From contig CAYYCP010000003.1 in NCBI GenBank assembly GCA_964470375.1, positions 31,811-95,810 of the forward strand: DNA of 64,000 bases, written 5' to 3'. Below the pieces are notes generated by a model that made no database searches, was not told the origin of the DNA, and worked only from the letters and a program-made list of their open reading frames with translations. Positions 8,259 to 16,180 of this stretch are shown here, piece by piece; the first letter of the stretch is position 1, and each line of letters opens with the position of its first letter. A program made the position numbers and the translations under genes. The stretch comes from CAYNQK01 sp964470375 (lineage in GTDB: Bacteria > Spirochaetota > Spirochaetia > Treponematales > JBGSOB01).

Positions 8259-9029
8259 CTAGGTGATCTCCTCGTGTTCCAGCTCCGATACATGCTTCCA
8301 GTATCTGAAGGGTATGAAGTGGCGCCTCAGGGCGGGATTGCGCCGGGCGGGGTTGTCCGTGGCGTGATAGAAAATCTTCCAGAGGGCCAGGCATTCCTCC
8401 TCGCCCACATAGGGTTCCTTCCCCTCCAGGGGCCTGAAGGCCTCGGTCAAGTGCGGTTCGGCGGTGCCAGCGGCCTTGCCCCGCCTCATGTCTATGATCA
8501 CGAAGGGCGTCTCCCCGAAGCGCGCCTGGAAGTGGGGCATGAGGAGTTCGAGGATGTCCGCATCCGGTTCGAATTCCGCCTGGTAAATTCCATCTTCTCT
8601 TTGCCGGAAACGGAGGATGCCGATAAAGCGATGGAGCTCCCGCAGGACCGCGCGGGACGCGGCCCTCACCGCTCGGATGTCTGGATCGGTCTCATCGTGG
8701 AGGGCCGCCTGGGGCCCATTCAGGGCCTTGCGGCAATACGCAAGGGCCTGGAGCTCTATGGGCGATCCGCTCAGGTAGGCCCGCGACAGCTCCTCCGCAC
8801 TGAGGCCTCCTGTCCTGGCAAGGGACGCGAGGAGGCGCCGTACGGCCTCTGGATTCTCGGGCACGCTCATGAGTTCCTCAGCGCCGAAGAGCTCGACCTG
8901 ACCTCTCCTGCCCCTGGGGAGGATGCTGAACGGCCCGTCGCTCCCTGGCCCCTGATACGAATCTGACAAAAGAGCCAACATGCTGAAGAAACCCGTCAGG
9001 CTGTCTTCGTAAACGATCTCTTTTCCCAC
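8259..9029 (-). CDS. TIGR03915-type partner of the radical SAM DNA-repair protein
   Basis: This 256-aa soluble protein sits directly after the radical SAM gene, in the order known for the TIGR03915/TIGR03916 pair ('probable DNA metabolism protein'). It starts VGKEIVYEDSLTGFFSML, the typical N-terminus. The GTG at 9029 lies one base after the upstream TAG stop, and GAGGAA, which is also the end of the upstream gene, serves as its ribosome site, so translation is probably coupled. The central region (RRLLASLARTGGL, LRELHRFIGILRF) and the C-terminal FIPFRYWKHVSELEHEE also fit the family. Biochemical function is unknown. Confidence 0.8.
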   Translation of the reverse strand: MGKEIVYEDSLTGFFSMLALLSDSYQGPGSDGPFSILPRGRRGQVELFGAEELMSVPENPEAVRRLLASLARTGGLSAEELSRAYLSGSPIELQALAYCRKALNGPQAALHDETDPDIRAVRAASRAVLRELHRFIGILRFRQREDGIYQAEFEPDADILELLMPHFQARFGETPFVIIDMRRGKAAGTAEPHLTEAFRPLEGKEPYVGEEECLALWKIFYHATDNPARRNPALRRHFIPFRYWKHVSELEHEEIT

Positions 9030-9030
9030 A

Positions 9031-10359
9031 CTATTCCTCGAAGATGAACTCGATTTGATTCTCCGCGTTGGCCTCCCTCGGCCCGGCCGCGCATACACCA
9101 TCCTCCCCGGCCGTTTCCGATCCGGCTTCACCGGGTCCGACCGCGCTGGTATCTTTCAGCAAGATTGAGAGCCTGCCTTCTCCCGGGTCGATGGCGTCCT
9201 GAATCCTGCGGCCGCCGATGGTGATGAAGTGCTTGGCCCGCTTCATAGCGACGCCCAAGCGAACCACACCGGCGGGCCCGAGGTTCCCGGCTCGGCGCGC
9301 CTCCAGCACTCGCCGGGCCCCCATCACGCCTATACCGGGCACGCGCAGGATGGCCTCGTAGTCCGCCCGCTCGAGCTCCACCGGGAAGAACTCCGGGTGG
9401 GCCAAGGCCCATGCGACCTTGGGGTCGTAGTCAAGGGCCAGATTGGCCCCGGGCGCGCAAACCTCGTCTATGGAGAATCCGTAGAACCTGAGGAGCCAGT
9501 CGGCCTGGTAGAGGCGGTGCTCGCGGCGTAGGGGCGGGGCCGAGAGGGGCAGGCGCTCATCCGTACGGACGGGCACGTAGGCCGAATAATACACTCTGCG
9601 CAAGTTCATGCACCGGTACAGGGAATCCGCCAGTTTGAGGATAGTCCCATCCGCCTCCGGGCTGGCGCCGATCACCAGTTGGGTGCTCTGGCCAGCCGGA
9701 GCGAAGGGAAGGGACGATGCCAGGGCCGGGCTTCGCCTTACCGCCTGTGTGGCCTTGCGCTCCAGGATGCCGTCCCGCACAAAACGCATCGTGGAAAGGA
9801 TGCTACGGCCCTCTTTCTGCGGAGCCAGGCAGCGCAGGCTGGACTCGGTGGGCAGCTCGATGTTCGCGGACAGCCGGTCGGCCCAGCGCGCCGCCCGCGA
9901 CAAGGCGGCCTCGCCGGCACCGGGGATGGCCTTGAGGTGGATGTATCCGTCGAAGCCGCACTCGGTCCTGAGGAGGCGGGCCGTCTCCGTCAGCTTGTCC
10001 ATCACGATGTCCGGATCCGAAAAGATGCCCGAGGAGAGGAACAGCCCCTCGATATAGTTGCGCTTGTAAAACGAAATGGTCAGGCGGGCCAGCTCGGCGG
10101 GGGTGAAGGCGGCCCGGCGGATATCGGCCGAGCTGCGGTTGGCGCAGTATGCGCAATCGAAGCGGCAGGCGTTGGAATACAGGACCTTGAGGAGGGAGAC
10201 GCAGCGTCCGTCTCCCGTCCAGGAGTGGCAGACGCCGGCCGGGGCGGCCATGCCGGTCCTGCCCCGCCCTCCGCCGCGGCGCTCCGTGCCGGAGGAGGCG
10301 CAGGAAGCGTCGTAGCGCGCCGAGGCCGCCAGGATGGAGAGCTTCTCCCTCAGGTCCAT
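9031..10359 (-). CDS. Putative DNA modification/repair radical SAM protein (TIGR03916-type)
   Basis: This 442-aa radical SAM enzyme has the cluster motif CRFDCAYC (Cys65, Cys69, Cys72). Its N-terminus MDLREKLSILAASARYDASC is characteristic of the family, and there is a helix-hairpin-helix near the C-terminus (VPGIGVMGARRVL), which fits DNA binding. The family is often genetically linked to TIGR03915 and uracil-DNA-glycosylase-like proteins; no glycosylase is seen here. I chose the ATG at 10359; another ATG 15 bases upstream is possible. A perfect inverted repeat lies just upstream at 10367-10382. The gene is divergent from adenosine deaminase. Confidence 0.88.
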   Translation of the reverse strand: MDLREKLSILAASARYDASCASSGTERRGGGRGRTGMAAPAGVCHSWTGDGRCVSLLKVLYSNACRFDCAYCANRSSADIRRAAFTPAELARLTISFYKRNYIEGLFLSSGIFSDPDIVMDKLTETARLLRTECGFDGYIHLKAIPGAGEAALSRAARWADRLSANIELPTESSLRCLAPQKEGRSILSTMRFVRDGILERKATQAVRRSPALASSLPFAPAGQSTQLVIGASPEADGTILKLADSLYRCMNLRRVYYSAYVPVRTDERLPLSAPPLRREHRLYQADWLLRFYGFSIDEVCAPGANLALDYDPKVAWALAHPEFFPVELERADYEAILRVPGIGVMGARRVLEARRAGNLGPAGVVRLGVAMKRAKHFITIGGRRIQDAIDPGEGRLSILLKDTSAVGPGEAGSETAGEDGVCAAGPREANAENQIEFIFEE

Positions 10360-10366
10360 GTGTTTA

Positions 10367-10382
10367 CTATACATTAGTATAG
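10367..10382. promoter_or_regulatory. Operator-like inverted repeat upstream of the radical SAM gene
   Basis: CTATAC-ATTA-GTATAG is a perfect 6+6 inverted repeat in the 85-bp divergent spacer. On the minus strand it contains TATACT, which could serve as a -10 box for the radical SAM gene. A dimeric repressor site is a reasonable guess, but no regulator is identified. Confidence 0.4.
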
Positions 10383-10444
10383 CTAACAGGGCAAGCATAG
10401 ATATTCTCCATGGTCATGGGACAGTGAATGTGTATATTGGTCCC

Positions 10445-11527
10445 ATGGAAATGAAGGATTTCATACGAAGCCTCCCCAAGGTGGAGCTTCACGATCACTT
10501 GGACGGCGGCCTCAGGCCGGCCACGGCTATAGAGCTTGCCGCCGAGTGCGGCCTCTGCCTCCACACCCAGGACCCGGAGGAACTGGGTGCCTGGTTCCGC
10601 CGGGGAGCGGACCGTGCCAGCCTGTCACTCTACCTGGAGGGCTTCTCCACCACCACCGCCGTCATGCAGTCGGCGGCGGCCCTTGAGCGGGTCGCCCGCG
10701 AATCAGTGGAGGACCTGGCGGCCGAAGGGGTGGTCTATGCCGAGATCCGCTTCGCCCCCATCCTGCACACCGAACGCGGCCTGGACCTGGAGACCGTGGT
10801 GTCGTCCGTGCTCAAGGGCCTGGAAGCCGGCAAGGCGACCACCGGGATGGGCTACGGTCTCATCATCTGCGCTCTCAGGAACATGGACGCCCGCCTTTCC
10901 CTGGAAGCCGCCGAACTGGCGGTTGCCTTCCGCGACCGCGGCGTGGTGGGCTTCGACCTGGCCGGAGACGAGCACGGGCATCCGCCCAAGCGCCACTTGG
11001 AGGCCTTCCAGTTCATCCGCAACCGCAACTTCAACATCACCATCCACGCCGGGGAGGCCTTCGGCCCCGAGTCCATCTGGCAGGCCATCCAAATCTGCGG
11101 CGCCCAGCGCATCGGGCATGGCACGCGCCTGATTGAGGATATGGATACGGATGGGCGCCTCAAGCCTGGATCCCTGGCCTCCTACGTGCGCGACAGGCGC
11201 ATACCACTTGAGTGCTGCCTGTCCTCCAACGTCCAGACGGGGGCGGCCGCCTCCATCGACAAGCATCCTTTCCGGGTCTTCTACCGCGACAACTTTCGGG
11301 TATGCCTCTGCTCAGACAACCGGCTGATGAGCGGCACGAACCTGACGCATGAGATGGGGCTGGCCGTAGAGCGTTTCGGGCTTAGGCTGGCCGACCTTGA
11401 GAAGATCACCATCAACGCCATGAAGAGTGCCTTTATCGACTACGACGATCGTGTGGCAGTGATCTACGGCAAGATCAAGCCGGGCTACGCTAAGGCCAGG
11501 GCTATGCCGGACCGCCCCCTGGACTGA
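10445..11527 (+). CDS. add: Adenosine deaminase
   Basis: This 360-aa member of the adenosine/AMP deaminase family converts adenosine to inosine in purine salvage. Metal and catalytic motifs are visible: ELHDHLDGG (His16, His18), IHAGE with the zinc His and catalytic Glu, RIGHGTRL, and CSDNRLMSGT carrying the metal Asp. The last motif has SDN instead of the common TDDP, a variant I recall from actinobacterial-type enzymes. The ATG at 10445 starts MEMKDFIRSLPKVELHDH, a typical N-terminus. The ribosome site is weak and a start at 10451 is equally possible. Confidence 0.9.
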   Translation: MEMKDFIRSLPKVELHDHLDGGLRPATAIELAAECGLCLHTQDPEELGAWFRRGADRASLSLYLEGFSTTTAVMQSAAALERVARESVEDLAAEGVVYAEIRFAPILHTERGLDLETVVSSVLKGLEAGKATTGMGYGLIICALRNMDARLSLEAAELAVAFRDRGVVGFDLAGDEHGHPPKRHLEAFQFIRNRNFNITIHAGEAFGPESIWQAIQICGAQRIGHGTRLIEDMDTDGRLKPGSLASYVRDRRIPLECCLSSNVQTGAAASIDKHPFRVFYRDNFRVCLCSDNRLMSGTNLTHEMGLAVERFGLRLADLEKITINAMKSAFIDYDDRVAVIYGKIKPGYAKARAMPDRPLD

Positions 11528-11596
11528 AGTACTGAAGGATTCCCGGCGGCGGCCCTCGAATTGACGCCCGCAGGCCTTAGGCGCATACTGGCCCAC

Positions 11597-13150
11597 ATGG
11601 AAAGCATCTGGGGCCTGGACATCGCGGAAGCCTCGCAGGCCATGGCCCGTGGGGATTTTTCTTCACTTCAATTATGTGATGCCTACACAACCAGGATCCT
11701 GGAGCTCGACCGTTCAGGGCCCTGCCTGCGGGCTGTCTCGGAAATCAATCCTGACTATCAAGAAGAGGCCCGCCGCAGCGACTCAGAGCGAGCCGCCGGC
11801 CGAACACGCGGCCCCCTGCACGGCATCCCCATCCTCCTCAAAGACAATATCGACACGGCCGGCCCCATGCTCACTACGGCCGGCTCCCTGGCACTGACCG
11901 GCAAATGCGCCCCGCGGGACGCCGAGATCGTCACCCGGCTGCGGCAGGCCGGGGCCGTCATCCTGGGTAAGGCCAACCTGAGCGAATGGGCCAACTTCCG
12001 CTCATCGCGCTCCTCTTCAGGCTGGTCCGCGCGCACCGGCCAGACCCGCAACCCCCATGTCCTTGACCGCACGCCGGGCGGATCCTCGTCGGGCTCGGCA
12101 GCCGCGACCGCGGCCTGCCTGTGCGCGGCTGCCATCGGCACGGAGACGGACGGCTCCATCCTCTTTCCAGCCGCCCTCTGCGGCGTGGCCGGTCTCAAGC
12201 CCACCCTGGGCCTCCTTCCGCGCAGCGGTATCGTACCCATCGCCTCCAGCCAGGACACACCCGGTCCCATCGCCCGCAGCTGCCGCTCCCTGGCCCTCCT
12301 CTTGGACGCCATGGCCGGTTCCGATCCCGCGGATCCAGCCACCCTCCTGCCGGCCATCTGCGCGCGCTACGGCAAGGCCTATCGGCGCGCCGAGGACGGC
12401 GGCAATTACTGCGCCGGGGGCTACGCAGCGTTTTTGGAGGAGACCTCCAAGGATTTCTTGCGCGGCAAGCGCATCGGAGTGGTGCGTGGCTTCACCGGCT
12501 TCGACGCCCCCACGGACGCCCTCTTCGAGGAAACCCTGGGACGCCTGCGCTCGGCCGGGGCAGTCCTTGTGGATCCGGTCAAGTTCAAGGTCCCTCGGAA
12601 GCTCGAAAAATTCGAGTACCGAGTTCTGCTCTGGGAATTCAAACACGACCTGGAAGAGTACCTGGAAAACCGCCCGGACACCCCGGTGCGCAGCTTGGCC
12701 TCACTCATCCTCTGGAACGAAGCCAACGCGGATCGCGAGCTGATCCACTTCGGCCAAGAGATCTTCGAGGAGGCGGTCAAGGCCGGCGCCCGCGGGCCGG
12801 GGCGCTACCGGCGGGCCCTGCGTCTGAGCCTCAAGCTGGCCCAGCGCAAGACCCTCATACGCGCCTTCCGCCGCCGGCTGGACTTCATCGCCTGGCCCTC
12901 CAACGGACCGGCCAGCCTCATCGACCATATCCTGGGCGACCGCGACCTGGGCGGGCACAGCAGCGTCCCGGCCGTGGCGGGATGGCCCGCCCTGACCATA
13001 CCCATGGGCCTCACCCGCGGAGCCCTGCCCGCCGGCATCACGTTCTGCTCGCGCCCCTTCTCGGAAGGTTCCCTCCTGGCCCTGGGCCAGGCCGCGGAAA
13101 GCCTCCTGGCTGGCCGCCGCGATCCGGCCTTCGTCCCCAGCCTTCCCTGA
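11597..13150 (+). CDS. Amidase-signature family hydrolase
   Basis: This 517-aa protein has the Ser-cisSer-Lys triad elements: Lys82 in ILLKDNIDTAG, GGSSSGSAAA at 161-170 and GTETDGSI with the probable nucleophile Ser187. Family members hydrolyse amides, from small amides to Glu-tRNA(Gln) (GatA); it lacks gatB/gatC neighbours and reads more like the stand-alone peptide-amidase group. No convincing signal peptide is seen, so it is probably cytoplasmic. The ATG at 11597 begins MESIWGLDIAEAS; the reading frame stays open 36 bases upstream. A strong terminator follows. Confidence 0.9.
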   Translation: MESIWGLDIAEASQAMARGDFSSLQLCDAYTTRILELDRSGPCLRAVSEINPDYQEEARRSDSERAAGRTRGPLHGIPILLKDNIDTAGPMLTTAGSLALTGKCAPRDAEIVTRLRQAGAVILGKANLSEWANFRSSRSSSGWSARTGQTRNPHVLDRTPGGSSSGSAAATAACLCAAAIGTETDGSILFPAALCGVAGLKPTLGLLPRSGIVPIASSQDTPGPIARSCRSLALLLDAMAGSDPADPATLLPAICARYGKAYRRAEDGGNYCAGGYAAFLEETSKDFLRGKRIGVVRGFTGFDAPTDALFEETLGRLRSAGAVLVDPVKFKVPRKLEKFEYRVLLWEFKHDLEEYLENRPDTPVRSLASLILWNEANADRELIHFGQEIFEEAVKAGARGPGRYRRALRLSLKLAQRKTLIRAFRRRLDFIAWPSNGPASLIDHILGDRDLGGHSSVPAVAGWPALTIPMGLTRGALPAGITFCSRPFSEGSLLALGQAAESLLAGRRDPAFVPSLP

Positions 13151-13230
13151 AGCGGCCAGCGGCCCCGGGTTCCCGCCATTCCGCCTTCAAGCTCTCGCTC
13201 CCTGCCCCGCGATCATCACGCTCAAAAAGA

Positions 13231-13259
13231 AGGGCCGCCCGCGCGCGGCGGGCGGCCCT
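13231..13259. terminator. Bidirectional Rho-independent terminator
   Basis: AGGGCCGCCCGC pairs perfectly with GCGGGCGGCCCT around a 5-base loop. A-rich sequence lies on the left (T-run for the minus strand) and AATTTTTAA on the right. It serves both the amidase (+) and the DUF898 gene (-). Confidence 0.85.
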
Positions 13260-13288
13260 AGAATTTTTAAGACATTAATAAACTTGAA

Positions 13289-14041
13289 TTACTCGATATA
13301 CGTCTTCCGGGCGTAATATTTGAGCATGTCAGCTTGGAGCCAATATTGGTAAATCCCGCCAGTGACAAGGGACAGGATATTCCCCCTTACCCAGAGGATG
13401 ACGAAATCCCAACCGCTGTATTCAGTATGGAAATATGCATCTCCCCACTTGAGCTTGGAAGACATATAGGAGGAAATTCTTTCGATCGCCCAGGGATAAT
13501 AGATAAACAAAACAGAAGAAACTATTATCTCTGATAGGAAAAGGCTGAACATTTCACCGCCCTGGCCTTCGAAGGCGAAGTATTTGCCATCATGAGAGGT
13601 CTTCGAGCAATAGTAATCGAGTTTTTTCGCTAGAGCCCATGGAGCATAAATTCCGATTGTAATTATTGTGAGCAGATTCTGAATGAAATGAAGGCTGAAC
13701 ATTTCAGATCCCTCGCCCTCAAAGGAAAATGGCTTCCCGTCATATACCGTTTTTGAGGCGAAATAGGAGTATATCTTCGCTCTTGCCCAAGCGCCATATA
13801 TACCAGCTGTAATGATGGTCAAAAGGATCTGCACGAAGAATAAACTGAAGACTTCACCGCCTTGCCCTTCGAATTCGAATTTCTTCCCATCAAGAGTCGT
13901 TTTATCGGCGTAGTAACTGATTATTTTCACTAACGCCCATGGGAAATAGATGGTCGCGGTCAACATCGTGAGGAGAATTTCTACGAAGTATAAGCAGAAT
14001 AACTCTCCTCCCCGTCCTTCGAATTTGAACTGACGTTTCAT
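13289..14041 (-). CDS. DUF898-family membrane protein with five tandem repeats
   Basis: The 250-aa protein is made almost entirely of five ~50-residue copies of one module. In the best copies each module reads FxFEGxGGExFSLxF, then one membrane helix (ILLTIITAGIY), then xWAxxKxxxYxxxKTxxDGK. Copies start near residues 4, 54, 104, 154 and 202; the last two are more divergent. This matches DUF898 (YjgN-like), whose function is not known. The patch is visibly AT-richer than the surroundings, suggesting recent arrival or a different constraint. A shared terminator lies downstream and a small membrane gene upstream. Confidence 0.8.
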   Translation of the reverse strand: MKRQFKFEGRGGELFCLYFVEILLTMLTATIYFPWALVKIISYYADKTTLDGKKFEFEGQGGEVFSLFFVQILLTIITAGIYGAWARAKIYSYFASKTVYDGKPFSFEGEGSEMFSLHFIQNLLTIITIGIYAPWALAKKLDYYCSKTSHDGKYFAFEGQGGEMFSLFLSEIIVSSVLFIYYPWAIERISSYMSSKLKWGDAYFHTEYSGWDFVILWVRGNILSLVTGGIYQYWLQADMLKYYARKTYIE

Positions 14042-14073
14042 CTTGGCACCTCTCTTATGATGGCGATTATGCT

Positions 14074-14088
14074 CCGGACTAGGTCCGG
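14074..14088. other. Short perfect hairpin between two minus-strand genes
   Basis: CCGGAC-TAG-GTCCGG forms a 6-bp stem with a 3-base loop overlapping the end of the 14079-14441 gene. It could be a weak terminator or a processing site ahead of the DUF898 gene; no T-run is present. Confidence 0.3.
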
Positions 14089-14441
14089 GCCGTGCGCGCG
14101 TACCTTTGGACGGCCAGATAGACCATGGCCCCGCAAAGGGTCTGTCTGAGGGATTTGCCCAGGGGCGTCGAGGGCCCGGGCGGGCCTGCGCGGCGGATGC
14201 GCAGATAGACGGTCTTCTTGCGCTTCGAGTAATCGATAGAGAGCATGAGGGCTCCGCAGGCGCACCACCAGGCCGGAACGGCGAAGGCCAGGATGAGGGG
14301 GAAGGCTGGGCGCAGGGCGACCATGAGGGCGCCGCAGAGGCATAAGCCGGCCAAGAAAAGCCAGACGGGGAGGTTGATGATGAGGAAATCGATGAGGGGC
14401 ACGCGACCTTCCGAGGGCTTTCTCCTCACTCCGCCTCCCAT
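14079..14441 (-). CDS. Small membrane protein, 120 aa
   Basis: Two adjacent hydrophobic segments (LIDFLIINLPVWLFLAGLC and ALRPAFPLILAFAVPAWW) are followed by a basic, proline-containing cytoplasmic part (SKRKKTVYLRIRRAGPPG) and a final hydrophobic stretch. I recognise no family. The start at 14441 is uncertain because the frame is open to 14489. It may share a transcript with the DUF898 gene 37 bp downstream. Confidence 0.5.
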   Translation of the reverse strand: MGGGVRRKPSEGRVPLIDFLIINLPVWLFLAGLCLCGALMVALRPAFPLILAFAVPAWWCACGALMLSIDYSKRKKTVYLRIRRAGPPGPSTPLGKSLRQTLCGAMVYLAVQRYARTART

Positions 14442-14687
14442 GCCTTCATGCCGGTGCGCCCGGATGGATTCCCGGGGGATGCCGGGCATCCTTTCCTAGC
14501 GTACAGTCTTTTCTAATGCAGGCCGACGCGTTTGTCAAAAAAAACACCTAGATCCTCAGAAACCTCGGTTCAATCCGTTCCATCCTATGTCCCAATGCGG
14601 GATAGTTGCCGTGCTCCCGGGCGGAGTATGCACTTCTGTTCCGAATGAAGTGAATGGGGATTCGCTAAAAAATGGGCATAGGAAAAA

Positions 14688-16076
14688 TCAGCCCTCGCCG
14701 CCCTGCCCCTGGGGTCTTCCGGGCTTGAAGCCGAAGACCTTGGAGAGCCCCTCGTTGAGGGTGGCTGCGCTCTCCCAATCCGCCGCGGACTTCCCGTCCT
14801 CCTTGGAAGGCGGCGGACCCAAAACCTGGGGATAACCGGCGCTCCGAGCGGCCTTGGCGCGTTTGCGCATGTGGCGTACGGGCCTGATCTCCCCGGCCAG
14901 GGTGAGTTCCCCGGCCACGGCCCAGCCGGGCGGAGGGGGATAGCCGGTCCGGGCCGAATACAGGGCGCATGCCAGGGCAAGCTCAGCGCCCAGCTCACCG
15001 GCCTTGATGCCGCCGGCCACGTTCACGTAGATATCCTGGTCGGAAAACCTGAGGCCGGTCTGCTTCTCCAGCACGGCCGCCACCCGGGCCACCCGCTGCG
15101 AATCCATCCTGTCCGAATAGACCCGCGAGAGGCCGGTCTTGGAAGCCACGGTCAGGGCTTGGATCTCGATGAGGAGGGGCCGCGAGCCCTCATAGGCCGC
15201 GCACACGCAGGTGCCGGCAGGGGCCGGGCCCTGTCGGCGCACGATGAAGAGCTCGGAGGGATCGCTCACCTCGCTAAGGCCTTCCTGGCCCATACGGAAG
15301 AGACCCAGCTCGTCGGTGGCCCCGAAGCGGTTCTTTGAGCAGCGCAGGAAGCGCAGGTCCGAGTCGGCCTGCTCGAAGTGTAGGACGGCGTCCACCATGT
15401 GCTCTAAGGCCTTGGGGCCGGCGATGATGCCCTCCTTGGTCACGTGGGCCACCAGGAAGATGGCCGCCCCTCGGGATTTGGCCCAGTCCGACAGCTCCGA
15501 GGCGCAGTACTTCATCTGGTTGACCGTGCCCGGAACCTGGCCGGCCTCCGGGGAGTGGATGGTCTGGATGGAGTCCGCCACGACCAGGACCGGCTTGATC
15601 TCCTCCAGGGCGGCCATGACCCGCTCAAGGGAGCCGGAGCAGAGGAGCTCCAGCCCCTCGCGGGCCGCCTCCAGGCGGTCGGCCCGCATGCGCACCTGGC
15701 CGGGGGACTCCTCCCCGGACACGTACAGGAGACGGCCCTTGGTGCCGGCCTTGGAGAGGAGCTGGAGCATGAGGGTGGACTTGCCTATGCCGGGCTCCCC
15801 GCCCACCAGGACGACCGAGCCCTTCATGATCCCGCCGCCCAGAATGCGGTCCAGCTCAGCCATGCCGCTGGGGAGGCGGGCACCCCCCTCCGGGCTCACC
15901 GCCGCGAGGGGCTGGGGCCTGGCCTCGGCCTCCCCGGCCTGAGCGACCGCGGCGCTCACCGGGACCTCCCGGAAGCTATTCCACTCCCCGCACTCCGGGC
16001 AGCGCCCGAGCCACTTAGGCTCCCTGCGCCCGCAGGCCGTGCATTTGAATTCCGTCGCGCCGGAGCGTTTGGCCAT
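14688..16076 (-). CDS. radA: DNA repair protein RadA/Sms
   Basis: RadA is a RecA-like ATPase that promotes branch migration during recombination. The 462-aa protein has the N-terminal C4 zinc finger (Cys12, 15, 26, 29), the Walker A motif GGEPGIGKST at ~92-101, the RadA-specific KNRFG motif near residue 248 (SKNRFGATDELG) and a C-terminal Lon-protease-like domain. Length and order are normal. It is divergent from the membrane protein at 16181. Confidence 0.97.
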   Translation of the reverse strand: MAKRSGATEFKCTACGRREPKWLGRCPECGEWNSFREVPVSAAVAQAGEAEARPQPLAAVSPEGGARLPSGMAELDRILGGGIMKGSVVLVGGEPGIGKSTLMLQLLSKAGTKGRLLYVSGEESPGQVRMRADRLEAAREGLELLCSGSLERVMAALEEIKPVLVVADSIQTIHSPEAGQVPGTVNQMKYCASELSDWAKSRGAAIFLVAHVTKEGIIAGPKALEHMVDAVLHFEQADSDLRFLRCSKNRFGATDELGLFRMGQEGLSEVSDPSELFIVRRQGPAPAGTCVCAAYEGSRPLLIEIQALTVASKTGLSRVYSDRMDSQRVARVAAVLEKQTGLRFSDQDIYVNVAGGIKAGELGAELALACALYSARTGYPPPPGWAVAGELTLAGEIRPVRHMRKRAKAARSAGYPQVLGPPPSKEDGKSAADWESAATLNEGLSKVFGFKPGRPQGQGGEG

Positions 16077-16143
16077 GGACTATTATTGCCCTGCCCGCGG
16101 CTTGGGCTTCAAGCCCGCCCGGATTAGGGACAACCTAGGCACG

Positions 16144-16172
16144 TTGACAAGGCCTTCCGTCTGACCAAGACT
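16144..16172 (+). promoter_or_regulatory. Possible promoter with consensus -35 TTGACA
   Basis: TTGACA at 16144-16149 lies in the radA/GGDEF divergent spacer. The hexamer 17 bp downstream (AAGACT) is a poor -10 box, so only the -35 element is convincing. Confidence 0.3.
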
Positions 16173-16180
16173 TAGCTGTC

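Noticed and set aside
12121..13278. A 385-codon frame overlapping the amidase gene on the same strand
   Set aside because: Rich in Arg, Pro and Gly with no motif; the amidase frame carries the catalytic residues.
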